In this document: in pieces, positions 24,983 to 33,261 of the stretch
Position numbering within the stretch: position 1 is the first letter of the stretch
How the letters are laid out: every line of letters starts with the position of its first letter
Origin: an uncultured bacterium
GTDB taxonomy: Bacteria; Bacteroidota; Bacteroidia; Bacteroidales; Muribaculaceae
Reading direction: 5' to 3'
NCBI GenBank assembly: GCA_905214735.1
Contig: CAJMNI010000016.1
Coordinates: forward strand, 1-47,861
Length of the DNA: 47,861 nt
The notes under the pieces: generated by a model
The model's database searches: none
Told to the model about the DNA's origin: nothing
Seen by the model: only the letters and a program-made list of their open reading frames with translations
Position numbers and translations under genes: made by a program

Positions 24983-25522
24983 CTAAAAATAAAGGGGTTC
25001 GCGTCCGCCGATGGAGGGGTAGATTCGGATCATGCCCCGCAGAAGTTTGTCGGCGGGATTGTCGTCTTTTATGCCGATCATTCTCCAGAAGCGGGGAAGA
25101 AACCAGAGGTTGCGCAGCCGGAATTTCAGCTTGCGCCCTGTCACATAGATCGCTCCGTTTTTTTCGTCGAGTTCGGCCACGCATTTGCCCGGGTTGCCGA
25201 GCGTGTGGTCGGTGACGGTGCGGAAAATGCTCATTTCATATTTCACCGGATTGGCAGTGGCGCGGATGTGTCCGATCACGTCGCCGGGACTGACGCGGCA
25301 GTCGGGCGATTCGAGGAGGATAATCTCATAGCTGTGGCCGGAGTCGGACGCCCTCTTTACGAGCACGCGGGTTTCATCGTCGGGATATTCCCAGATACCC
25401 TCGATGCGGTGGAGAAGTGCCGAATCGCAATATTCGCGGGCTCTCCCCTCGTCGCAGATGCGCCCGGCTAAGGCAGGCTGCCATGCGGCAATCAGAAGCA
25501 TTATGAAGAGAGCAATGCGCAT
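24983..25522 (-). CDS. Secreted DUF2147-like protein
   Basis: 179 residues from the ATG at 25522, which starts the signal peptide MRIALFIMLLIAAWQPALAG; a longer frame to 25606 would run back into the DUF3078 gene. The mature part opens with LLHRIEGIWEYPDDETRVLV, a lipocalin-like first strand, and has a conserved-looking C-terminal GRKLKFRLRNLWFLPRFWRM. The similarity to DUF2147-type small lipocalin-like proteins is weak and by eye only. It lies 17 nt after DUF3078 and 37 nt before the next operon gene. Confidence 0.7.
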   Translation of the reverse strand: MRIALFIMLLIAAWQPALAGRICDEGRAREYCDSALLHRIEGIWEYPDDETRVLVKRASDSGHSYEIILLESPDCRVSPGDVIGHIRATANPVKYEMSIFRTVTDHTLGNPGKCVAELDEKNGAIYVTGRKLKFRLRNLWFLPRFWRMIGIKDDNPADKLLRGMIRIYPSIGGREPLYF

Positions 25523-25539
25523 AGAGTGTGCTTTTGGGA

Positions 25540-27054
25540 CTATTTCGTTGAGAAATTGTAGGATAATCCGACCGAAAGAATCTCCTTCAACATCCATTTG
25601 TGCCATTTGGGGGAGATATTGGTATCGGCAAGGGTGTCGTAGCGGAGATGGGCGTAGACTTGAGTGGAGAAGAAGCGGTTGAACTGAAAGTTCAACGTGT
25701 TTTCCCAGTCACCCTGGAATGAATCGTAGTCGGTGAAGAGATACATCTTGGTGGAATATGTGATGTTGTCGCGCATTTTCCACTGGAAATTTATCTCCGC
25801 GTTGCTACCGAATTCATTCTTCACCTTCTTGTCATCGTCGATTCCGAACTGCGCTTTGTTCACTTTCGGGTCTATGCAAGCTTTCATGTTATACGACACC
25901 GGCGCTATCGAAGTAGAGAAAACCAGGGTCTTCTTATTGTTCGATTTCGAATAAGTCATACCGACACCAAGGTTGAGCTCGCTCGGCGAGAGGAATGATG
26001 CTTTCCTATCCATCGAGTTGGAGGGATAGCTGCAGCAGAACTGCGTCTTGAAGATGGTGGTGAAGGAGTAATACCAGTTGTGGATGGCCTTGTAGCCGAG
26101 TTTCAGGTTATACTGGAAGAGATCCTGGGAGATGGAATATTTATGATATTTGTCGTCGGGGGTGGAGTTTATTGCGAGTTTATAGGAAACAGTGCTCTGG
26201 AACATCAGCTTCGGATAGAACACCGGATTGAGCTGCACGTCCCATTGGAAGTTTGTGAAAAAGGCCACATAGCTTGCGCCGCCCTGATACCAGTTGTCGG
26301 ACACATAGGCCTGCGACAACTGCAGGCCGGTGTTGAGCGTATGGAGCCAGTTATAGCGATCCTTTATTACTTCTGTGGCAATTTTTTCCTTCGTGTCAAC
26401 TTCGGGGAGGTCAAGGCGTCGTAGGAAGCCTTTGAAGCTGTAATCCTCTTCGGGCAGACGCGGAGGCACCGGAAGATCCCAGTAGGCATAATCGATGATT
26501 TCAGGATGTTTCACCATCGATTCGTAAAGGAGATCCTCTTCGAATCGGTTTCGGATCATGGCGTCGTGGAGCCAGCCGGGGGTGGCGCTTCCGAAAGCCA
26601 CAGTCAGTGCGGAGCGGGAAAGGATGCTCTCCTGATGGCCGGTAGAATCGGGAGGAGCCGGCAGAAGAATGCGTTCGGCACCATACTTTCCGAGAGATTC
26701 CCACACCACGGTGACCATCGCCGGATCGAGAAAATCTTTTGCCAGCGGAGTGTTGGCAAGCGAACGGTAGCCGCTGAATACATGGGGCATCAGCGACCGG
26801 TTCACTCGGCGGCGTCTGTCATAGCGCAGCCAGCGGTGGGGGCCGTCGGAAGGCACCCAGCGATGGGAAGCCATCAGAAGAGAGTCGGCCTCGTCATATT
26901 GCTTGCTGGTCATTACCTGAACAGGAGCGGCGTTTTTCGCCGTGTCGGGATTGAAACCGGTGAAATCGAGGCCGTTTGCAGCATGCTGCCCCTTTGCGAC
27001 AAAGGGGAGCATGCCGGATATCAGAAGAATAGTCAGATAGCGGAATCGTGTCAT
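25540..27054 (-). CDS. DUF3078-like outer-membrane beta-barrel protein
   Basis: 504 residues. Signal peptide (FRYLTILLISGMLPFVAKG), a ~200-residue soluble N-terminal region, then an antiparallel beta-barrel in the C-terminal half. Barrel features include SDNWYQGGASYVAFFTNFQW (the DUF3078 opening pattern), LNLGVGMTYSKSNNKKTLVF and a final strand ILSVGLSYNFSTK with a C-terminal aromatic. It follows the S41 protease by 11 nt. Outer-membrane location is a firm inference; role unknown. Confidence 0.82.
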   Translation of the reverse strand: MTRFRYLTILLISGMLPFVAKGQHAANGLDFTGFNPDTAKNAAPVQVMTSKQYDEADSLLMASHRWVPSDGPHRWLRYDRRRRVNRSLMPHVFSGYRSLANTPLAKDFLDPAMVTVVWESLGKYGAERILLPAPPDSTGHQESILSRSALTVAFGSATPGWLHDAMIRNRFEEDLLYESMVKHPEIIDYAYWDLPVPPRLPEEDYSFKGFLRRLDLPEVDTKEKIATEVIKDRYNWLHTLNTGLQLSQAYVSDNWYQGGASYVAFFTNFQWDVQLNPVFYPKLMFQSTVSYKLAINSTPDDKYHKYSISQDLFQYNLKLGYKAIHNWYYSFTTIFKTQFCCSYPSNSMDRKASFLSPSELNLGVGMTYSKSNNKKTLVFSTSIAPVSYNMKACIDPKVNKAQFGIDDDKKVKNEFGSNAEINFQWKMRDNITYSTKMYLFTDYDSFQGDWENTLNFQFNRFFSTQVYAHLRYDTLADTNISPKWHKWMLKEILSVGLSYNFSTK

Positions 27055-27065
27055 TATGATCAGGT

Positions 27066-28676
27066 TCAGTCGGCGGGGGCGGAGAGAATCTTGTCGTAAT
27101 CGGGAGAATTGATGATCCTCAGCGCCTCCTTGAAGATCGGGTCGTAGGTGTTGAAGACCTTATAATAGGTGGAATTGTCGTAGACGTCGCGGCCGATCAG
27201 CCCTTTGACGTTCATCTTGAAGAGAGGTTCGCTCTGTTTGGCCTGCTCCTCGTTGAATTCCACGCCCTCTTTGGAGGCGATGTCATAGAGCTGACGGAGC
27301 ATTTCACCGGTCACTTCGAAGTTGGCGACGAAATCGGAGTCGGTCTTGTATTTTTTGCGGAGCTCCTTGCGGTGGGAGTCGACATAACTGATTACGTATT
27401 TGTTGAGGGCTCCCTTTGCCACGGCGTCACGGTAATATTTGGAGAAGGCCGTAGTGTCGAGAGGCACGAAGACGTCGGGCGAGATTCCGCCGCCACCGTA
27501 GATCGGGCGGTTGAGGCGCTTGGTGTAGACTTTGAGGGAATCGACATATTTGATCGAATCGGCATGCATGAGTTCGCCGCTGTTGAGGCGGTCGAGGATG
27601 TCATGGTTATATTTCGACGAGTTCCCTTTGTCGTAGGGTTTCTGGATGTCGCGGCCGGTGGAAGTGTAGTAGTGGGCCACGGTGAGGCGCATCATCGAAC
27701 CGTCGGGGAAGGGGAAGGGACGCTGCACGAGTCCTTTGCCGAATGTGCGACGGCCTACAATCACGCCGCGGTCCCAGTCCTGGATAGCTCCGGAGGTGAT
27801 TTCCGACGCCGAGGCGCTATACTGGTTGACCATCACCACGAGTCGGCCGTCTTTGAAAAGCGGGCGCACGCCGTGGGGCAGGGAGTAATGGTCATAGCGC
27901 GGAGAGTTGCGTCCTTCGGTGTAGACGGCGAGCTGCCCCGGATCGAGAAGTTCGCCGAGAATCTCGACAGCGGCGTTGAGGTAGCCTCCGCCGTTCTCCA
28001 CAAGGTCGAGGATCAGCTGCTTCATTCCTTGCTTCTTGAGGTCTTTCACTGCTTTCTCCACCTCTTCGCGGGTGTCGGCGGCGAATTTGTTGAGGCGGAT
28101 ATAGCCGGTTACGGGATCGACCATATATGCAGCGTCGACCGAATAGATGGGAATGTCGGCGCGTGTTATCTTGAAGTCTATTGTGTCGGCTACGTTGTTC
28201 TGGCGGCGGAGCACGGTTACATTGACGTCGGTGCCTTTCGGGCCGCGCAGCTTCTTCATGATCTGGCTGTTTTTCATCTTGACTCCGGCAATTGTCGAGT
28301 CATTGACGGCGATAATGCGGTCGCCGGCAAGCAGGCCGACCCGTTCCGACGGTCCTCCGGCCACGGTCTGGATCACATAGAGCGTGTCGCTGTTCATGTT
28401 GAACGTTATGCCGATGCCGCTGAAATTCCCGTTGAGGGGTTCGTTGAGTTCTTTGGTCTCCTCGGCGTTGGAATATGATGAGTGGGGGTCGAGCTCCTTG
28501 AGCATGCTCTTGATGCCGGCCTCCACAAGGGCGTCTTCATTGACGGTGTCGACATAGAACTGCGAGATGGCAGCCTCGGCCAGCCGGAGTTTTTGGTTGG
28601 CCGGAATCTGCGCCCTGACTGCGGTGAGGCAGATTGCCGCGGCGGCGACTGCTGTGAATAACAGTAATTTCTTCAT
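27066..28676 (-). CDS. S41 family C-terminal processing protease
   Basis: 536 residues. Signal peptide (LLLFTAVAAAAICLTAVRA), a PDZ domain at ~85-160 (GIGITFNMN and GLLAGDRIIAVNDS), and the S41 core with catalytic Ser289 (NQYSASASEI) and Lys314 (RTFGKG). The substrate-gating segment LDLVENGGGYLNAAVEILG precedes them. It is a periplasmic tail-specific protease cutting unfolded or C-terminally tagged proteins. Cotranscribed downstream of coaD and upstream of the DUF3078 barrel. Confidence 0.94.
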   Translation of the reverse strand: MKKLLLFTAVAAAAICLTAVRAQIPANQKLRLAEAAISQFYVDTVNEDALVEAGIKSMLKELDPHSSYSNAEETKELNEPLNGNFSGIGITFNMNSDTLYVIQTVAGGPSERVGLLAGDRIIAVNDSTIAGVKMKNSQIMKKLRGPKGTDVNVTVLRRQNNVADTIDFKITRADIPIYSVDAAYMVDPVTGYIRLNKFAADTREEVEKAVKDLKKQGMKQLILDLVENGGGYLNAAVEILGELLDPGQLAVYTEGRNSPRYDHYSLPHGVRPLFKDGRLVVMVNQYSASASEITSGAIQDWDRGVIVGRRTFGKGLVQRPFPFPDGSMMRLTVAHYYTSTGRDIQKPYDKGNSSKYNHDILDRLNSGELMHADSIKYVDSLKVYTKRLNRPIYGGGGISPDVFVPLDTTAFSKYYRDAVAKGALNKYVISYVDSHRKELRKKYKTDSDFVANFEVTGEMLRQLYDIASKEGVEFNEEQAKQSEPLFKMNVKGLIGRDVYDNSTYYKVFNTYDPIFKEALRIINSPDYDKILSAPAD

Positions 28677-28730
28677 ATTTAGCGTCTTAATATTCTTTGT
28701 TGGGTGTTGTGGCAGGCCGGGTAGTGCCCG

Positions 28731-29192
28731 CTATTCGGTTTTGGGTAGAAACTTGCTTGCGTCGAAACCATTGGCCTGCAGCTCCCTGACCATCGACGAA
28801 GAGACGAATCCGTATTCCGGAAGGGCGCAGAGCAACACTGTTTCAATTCCGGCTATCTCCCGGTTGATGTCGGCGAGATTACGCTCGTATTCAAAATCGG
28901 CGGCGCTTCTGACTCCTCTTACGAGGAAATCGGCCCCGGCTTCCCGGGCAAAATCGACTGTCAGACCGGAATAAACGGCTGTCTCCACGCGGGGTTCGTC
29001 AGCGAAGATTATGTCTATCGCTTCTGCGCGCGCTTCGGCTCCTGCCGCACCCTCCGGTTTCGCCGCGTTGAATCCGACGGCCACTATCACGCGGTCGGCG
29101 ATTGTTAGCGTGCGTTCAACTATAGAACGGTGACCGACGGTGAAAGGATTGAACGAGCCGGCAAAAAGGGCTGTTTTAGATTTCTGAGTCAT
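28731..29192 (-). CDS. coaD: Phosphopantetheine adenylyltransferase
   Basis: 153 residues. Nucleotidyltransferase fold with AGSFNPFTVGH (the TxGH motif at 18-21) and the C-terminal SSSMVRE, the family's SSTKVRE variant. It catalyses the fourth step of CoA synthesis: 4'-phosphopantetheine plus ATP to dephospho-CoA. Its start lies 17 nt inside the 3' end of parE, so the two are translationally coupled. The coupling is relevant because the oxalate genes elsewhere in the window rely on CoA thioesters, but no direct link is claimed. Confidence 0.95.
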   Translation of the reverse strand: MTQKSKTALFAGSFNPFTVGHRSIVERTLTIADRVIVAVGFNAAKPEGAAGAEARAEAIDIIFADEPRVETAVYSGLTVDFAREAGADFLVRGVRSAADFEYERNLADINREIAGIETVLLCALPEYGFVSSSMVRELQANGFDASKFLPKTE

Positions 29193-31173
29193 CTTCGATC
29201 ACAAGGTTGTTGATGATGAAGTTCTGGCGCTCCATCGTGTTTTTCCCCATATAGAACTCGAGCAGCGACTGGGTTGCGTCTTCCCAGTTGAGCGTCACCG
29301 GGTCGAGGCGCATCTCTGGACCGATGAATTCGGCAAACTCCGAGTCGTTGATCTCGCCAAGGCCTTTGAATCGGGTGATCTCCGCGTTGCTTCCGAATCG
29401 GGCTATCGCCTGCTCGCGTTCGTCGTCGCTGTAGCAATAATACGTGTCGCGTTCCTTCTTTTCCTCGCCGTCATCTTCCTTTTTACGGGAGCGCCCTTTC
29501 TTGCGGCGCACTGCGTTCTTGTCGCGAACGCGGAAAAGCGGCGTCTGGAGAATATAGACGTGCCCCTCCTTGACAAGATCGGGGAAAAACATCAGGAAGA
29601 AGGTGATCACGAGCAGGCGGATATGCATTCCGTCGACATCGGCATCGGTGGCGATGATCACCTTGTTGTAGCGGAGCCCCTCGATTCCCTCTTCGATGTT
29701 GAGGGCTGCCTGGAGCAGATTGAATTCGTCGTTTTTATAGACCACCTCGCGGGTCATGCCGTAGGAATTGAGCGGTTTGCCCCTCAGCGAGAAGACAGCC
29801 TGCGTCTCGGCGTTGCGCACCTTGGTGATAGTGCCCGATGCGGAGTCTCCCTCGGTGATGAAAATCGCCGACTCGTCGCGGCGGTCGGTCTTGGCGTTCG
29901 GCTTCACGCTGTCGTTAAGGTGGATGCGGCAGTCGCGGAGCTTCCTGTTATGGAGCGAGACTTTCTTCGCCTTTTCGCGGGCGATCTTCGCCACTCCGGC
30001 CATGGCCTTGCGCTCCTTTTCGTTCTGGGCGATTTTGCGCATCATCTCGTCGGCCACTTCCTTATGCTTGTGGAGATAGTCGTCGAGCTCTTTTTTTATG
30101 AAGTCTCCGATGAATTTGTTGACGGTCAGTTCGCCGTCGGGCTCGACGGTCTTGCTGCCGAGCTTCACCTTTGTCTGGCTTTCGAACACCGGCTCCTGGA
30201 TCCTGACCGAGACGGCGGCCACCATTCCCGACCGGATGTCGGAATATTCATAACCTTTCCCGGAATAATCCTTGATCGTGCGGCACACATGCTCTCGGAA
30301 GGCCGTGAGATGGGTGCCGCCCTGGGTGGTGTGCTGCCCGTTGACAAATGAGAAATATTCCTCGCCGTTCTGGTCGGTGTGGGTGAGCACCACTTCGATG
30401 TCGTCGCCCTTGAGATGGATGAGAGGATAGAGGGGTTCGGGGCGTTTCTCGCGGGCCATAGCATCCTTGATAAGATCGAGCAGACCGTTGCGCGAGCTGT
30501 ATTTTTTGCCGTTGAGGAAGATCTGCAGCCCGACGTTGAGATAGGTGTAGTTGTTGACCATCATCTCGATTGTCTCGGGACGGAACTTGAAGTCGCCGAA
30601 GAGGATGGGATCGGGGGTGAATTCCACAATCGTTCCGTTGGGTTCGGTGGTGTCGAGCGGTTCGGTGTGCTCGATCAGGTCGCCCTTGTCAAACTTCACC
30701 GTCACCATCTTTCCGTCGCGGACGCTGCTGACGGTGCATTTGGTCGACATGGCGTTGACCGCCTTAAGGCCGACGCCGTTGAGACCCACCGATTTCTGGA
30801 AGCTCTTGGAGTCGAACTTGCCGCCGGTGTTGATGTCGGAGGCCACTTCCTTCACCTTCCCGAGCGGGATGCCGCGACCATAGTCGCGTACCCTGACGGT
30901 GCCCTCTTCCGATACGTCGATGTCGATCCGGGAGCCTTTCCCCATGTTGAATTCGTCGATCGAATTGTCTATCACCTCTTTCATGAGAATATAGATACCG
31001 TCGTCGCTATAGGTTCCGTCGCCGAGTTTGCCGATATACATGCCCGGACGCCGGCGGATATGCTCGTTCCATTTCAGGGTCTGGATGGAGCTTTCGTCGT
31101 AGTTGTCGGCACTGGGGGCAGCAGAAGTCTGTGGGGCTTCGGGTTCAGGGAGATTGAAAAGATCGTCGCTCAT
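29176..31173 (-). CDS. parE: DNA topoisomerase IV subunit B
   Basis: 665 residues from the ATG at 31173; a longer frame to 31218 would begin on the promoter. The GHKL ATPase domain has EVIDNSIDEF, DYGRGIPLG and GLNGVGLKAVNAMS. It is followed by the transducer, then the TOPRIM domain with ITEGDSASG and the metal pair in TDADVDGMHIR. The C-terminal closing segment is GKNTMERQNFIINNL. It is shorter than GyrB and lacks its insertions, favouring ParE. With ParC it decatenates daughter chromosomes; parC is not in the window. First gene of a six-gene unit. Confidence 0.93.
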   Translation of the reverse strand: MSDDLFNLPEPEAPQTSAAPSADNYDESSIQTLKWNEHIRRRPGMYIGKLGDGTYSDDGIYILMKEVIDNSIDEFNMGKGSRIDIDVSEEGTVRVRDYGRGIPLGKVKEVASDINTGGKFDSKSFQKSVGLNGVGLKAVNAMSTKCTVSSVRDGKMVTVKFDKGDLIEHTEPLDTTEPNGTIVEFTPDPILFGDFKFRPETIEMMVNNYTYLNVGLQIFLNGKKYSSRNGLLDLIKDAMAREKRPEPLYPLIHLKGDDIEVVLTHTDQNGEEYFSFVNGQHTTQGGTHLTAFREHVCRTIKDYSGKGYEYSDIRSGMVAAVSVRIQEPVFESQTKVKLGSKTVEPDGELTVNKFIGDFIKKELDDYLHKHKEVADEMMRKIAQNEKERKAMAGVAKIAREKAKKVSLHNRKLRDCRIHLNDSVKPNAKTDRRDESAIFITEGDSASGTITKVRNAETQAVFSLRGKPLNSYGMTREVVYKNDEFNLLQAALNIEEGIEGLRYNKVIIATDADVDGMHIRLLVITFFLMFFPDLVKEGHVYILQTPLFRVRDKNAVRRKKGRSRKKEDDGEEKKERDTYYCYSDDEREQAIARFGSNAEITRFKGLGEINDSEFAEFIGPEMRLDPVTLNWEDATQSLLEFYMGKNTMERQNFIINNLVIEDDSEI

Positions 31174-31217
31174 TTTGGTTCTGATAGTGATATGCGCAGC
31201 AAATGTGCATTTGGCCA

Positions 31218-31249
31218 CAAAGATACAAAAAAATCCGCTAATTCGGAAA
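31218..31249 (-). promoter_or_regulatory. Probable parE promoter
   Basis: Minus strand TATCTTTG (31225-31218) is a full -7 match; a TTTC box (31249-31246) lies 20 nt upstream. Start near 31211, leaving a ~40-nt leader. The upstream box is inside the palindromic terminator of the preceding gene. Confidence 0.55.
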
Positions 31250-31270
31250 TCGCGATTTCTGAATTAGCGG
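31235..31270 (-). terminator. 36-bp near-perfect palindrome, terminator upstream of parE
   Basis: Arms 31235-31252 and 31253-31270 are complementary over 18 bp with one mismatch (G-U in RNA) and no loop beyond the central dyad. On the minus strand it is followed by GATTTTTTT, so it can end transcripts of the three-gene unit at 31289-33020 just before the parE promoter. The central palindrome could also bind a dimeric regulator. Confidence 0.65.
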
Positions 31271-31288
31271 CCGAATTAGCGACTCGTA

Positions 31289-31627
31289 TTAACGCGCGAG
31301 GGAATCAGGTTTGCTTACCGGAAGGGAATCAGGTAGGCTTATAGGCAGAGGCATTGGTTTGCATGCGCTGAGCGGCGTCACTCTGAGGACATTGGCCGCT
31401 TTGCTTTTTGTGGCGCGAGGTCTAAGCATGACGTTCGAGCGGTACAGTCGTTGACCCCTCAGCGGCGAGATGCCGAGTTGATGTCTGGTTTTTGCCCTTA
31501 GCTGCTTTTGGGCTTTTACACAACATGCGATGCCTTTAGCCGCACCAATGCAGAAATACTTTGTCTGAGCGTTGCTGACGAAGGCAAGGCTCATGACAAT
31601 GGTGAGAAGTGTTAAAATCCGTTTCAT
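31289..31627 (-). CDS. Small basic secreted protein, unknown function
   Basis: 112 residues. A good signal peptide (MKRILTLLTIVMSLAFVSNA) precedes a Cys-containing segment (FCIGAAKGIACC) and an Arg/Lys-rich body, ending in a Pro-Ser-rich tail with two similar PDSL(P/A) units (PISLPDSLPVSKPDSLAR). The signal peptide argues for a real gene, but the low-complexity body resembles no known family. A frameshifted or decayed secreted protein is possible. Third gene of a minus-strand unit. Confidence 0.5.
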   Translation of the reverse strand: MKRILTLLTIVMSLAFVSNAQTKYFCIGAAKGIACCVKAQKQLRAKTRHQLGISPLRGQRLYRSNVMLRPRATKSKAANVLRVTPLSACKPMPLPISLPDSLPVSKPDSLAR

Positions 31628-31666
31628 AATAAAAAAGTTTTAAAGTGAATAAATAGAAATATATTG

Positions 31667-32239
31667 TCAGAGGGAGAGCCTGCGCGCGTCGGGAAGGTCG
31701 GCCGACGTTTCGAAAACCACCTCTCTGACTCCGTTGTTGACGAATTCTACGTAGCTTGCGGTCGCAATCGTGTCGATGTCGAAGGAGACGATGAATTTTT
31801 CTCCGAGGCGGCGGTCGTCATAGCCTATGTAGTCGCGGGTGGCCTTCAGTTCGGCCATCGAACCGATGCGGCGGTGGCGTTGCTTCACAGCGTCGACGGC
31901 CCTGAAATAATCCATCTTTCCCTTATGGACTCCTTCGATATCGTTGCCGATGAATGCCAACGCCGGCGAGGTCAACACAACGATGGCAATTGCGACAAGC
32001 GCAGCGCGATATCCTCTGTCGGCAAATGCGACAAGAACAAAGAACATCGCTCCGCCTACGCCGTAACCTACGAGGGTTGCGACCGCGGAGGGGAGAAGGA
32101 AATTCTCCTTGGCAATTTGCCAGGCGATTACACCGACCGGAATGGAGAGTGCGAATCTCCAGGCATACTTGCGGCTATCTTTGAAAATGACGAACAGCGT
32201 TATGACAACGGCTGTGATTATGATTATCGTGATATTCAT
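31667..32239 (-). CDS. Membrane protein of unknown function
   Basis: 190 residues. About four hydrophobic helices in the first 95 residues (NITIIIITAVVITLFVIF; SAVATLVGYGVGGAMFFVLV; ALVAIAIVVLTSPALAFIG) are followed by a soluble ~90-residue C-terminal domain with an amphipathic, charged character (KQRHRRIGSMAELKATRDY and EKFIVSFDIDTIATASYVEF). The C-terminal domain is probably periplasmic. No family recognised. The neighbour upstream has the same general plan (membrane N-terminus, soluble C-terminus), so they may act together. Confidence 0.75.
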   Translation of the reverse strand: MNITIIIITAVVITLFVIFKDSRKYAWRFALSIPVGVIAWQIAKENFLLPSAVATLVGYGVGGAMFFVLVAFADRGYRAALVAIAIVVLTSPALAFIGNDIEGVHKGKMDYFRAVDAVKQRHRRIGSMAELKATRDYIGYDDRRLGEKFIVSFDIDTIATASYVEFVNNGVREVVFETSADLPDARRLSL

Positions 32240-32266
32240 GTTCGCTGGTTTTAAGAAGTTATTAAT

Positions 32267-32314
32267 GATGGTTTTAGCAAAGGTCGTGGCGATGGTTTTA
32301 GCGAAGGTAAAGAG
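32267..32314. repeat. 24-bp imperfect tandem duplication spanning a stop codon
   Basis: Units 32267-32290 and 32291-32314 share GATGGTTTTAGC(A/G)AAGGT. The second unit contains the last codons and stop of the gene ending at 32298; the first carries an extra copy of the same 3' end between the two membrane-protein genes. Confidence 0.7.
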
Positions 32315-33020
32315 TGACCTCTTTCAGATGTCGGTTGCCGCCCCGGTCGGCATGCGAATATTCCAACAGCTTTTTGTCGATCTTTACCGATCTGTTGTCG
32401 ATCCGGCCGTTGCCGTGATAATTGGCCCCGAGGAGTTCATAATATGTTCTGGTGTGTCCGTCATCGTCGGTGTACGACCGCATTAAGAAAGATGCGTTAA
32501 GCTTGTCGCCCCTCGTGTTGTTTTTGAAGTCGATGAAACAAGCCGAGCGGTTGGAGTCTTCCTTCTTGCGCGTAACCACAAGCGAACAGTTGTCGCCCGA
32601 CTCCTTCTTGAAATCCTTCAGCAATCCCTCCAGCTGTTTCATGTCGTCGGAGGGCACCCAGCCATAGATTGTCGTCGGTTTGACAGTCAGGCGGGGATTT
32701 TCAGGCTCGGCTGTAAAAATCATGATAGCGGCAATTATCGCATAGGAGAGCACGAAGCAAAACGGCAGCCATTTTCCCCGGTTGATAAGAGCCGCGACAA
32801 TCAATGTTAAAAATGACCATCCGATCAAAATCGCCCATGTCTCGACAGCCGACGCGCCGAGCAACGCGCAGAATGAACAAGTGGCGAGAGCTCCGAGAAG
32901 CGACCAGAAGAATATGTTTGACACTCTTTCGTCGTCTATGATTTCGCCACGGGTCAGGCAGAGGCCGCAACCAAATGCGATTGCAGCAAAGAGAATGCAG
33001 GTAGAAATTGTCGTTTCCAT
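32298..33020 (-). CDS. Membrane protein of unknown function
   Basis: 240 residues. Four N-terminal hydrophobic segments to about residue 105 (TCILFAAIAFGCGLCL; FFWSLLGALATCSFCALLG; AILIGWSFLTLIVAAL; FCFVLSYAIIAAIMIF), then a 135-residue soluble domain with alternating strand/helix character (NCSLVVTRKKEDSNR; ARGDKLNASFLMRSY-like stretch; TRTYYELLGANYHGNG). No family recognised. First gene of the three-gene minus-strand unit, behind a near-consensus promoter. Confidence 0.78.
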   Translation of the reverse strand: METTISTCILFAAIAFGCGLCLTRGEIIDDERVSNIFFWSLLGALATCSFCALLGASAVETWAILIGWSFLTLIVAALINRGKWLPFCFVLSYAIIAAIMIFTAEPENPRLTVKPTTIYGWVPSDDMKQLEGLLKDFKKESGDNCSLVVTRKKEDSNRSACFIDFKNNTRGDKLNASFLMRSYTDDDGHTRTYYELLGANYHGNGRIDNRSVKIDKKLLEYSHADRGGNRHLKEVTLYLR

Positions 33021-33047
33021 AATTCTAAAAAGCTTTGGTTACGGCTG

Positions 33048-33079
33048 CAAATATATGATAAATCTCCCAGAATGTCAAG
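33048..33079 (-). promoter_or_regulatory. Promoter of the three-gene membrane/secreted unit
   Basis: Minus strand CTTG (33079-33076), 20-nt spacer, TATATTTG (33055-33048). Start near 33041, 20 nt before the ATG at 33020. Confidence 0.6.
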
Positions 33080-33197
33080 TATTTAGAAAAGCGATTGCAA
33101 ATATTCTTTTTAGCAAAAAAGGCGATCGGATATCCCTTTTTTATTGGCTGATTTAAACTCGATTTTGGCTGAATTACACTCGTTCTACGGATATGAT

Positions 33198-33228
33198 TTT
33201 GCATATTTGAGCATCTTTGTTAATTTTG
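33198..33228 (+). promoter_or_regulatory. Promoter of the 805-residue single-span protein
   Basis: TTTG (33198-33201), 19-nt spacer, TAATTTTG (33221-33228). The predicted transcript start near 33235 excludes the longer reading frame beginning at 33217 and supports the ATG at 33262. Confidence 0.7.
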
Positions 33229-33261
33229 CGTATAGAAGTCGTTTCACCTTTCTTTTGGAGT

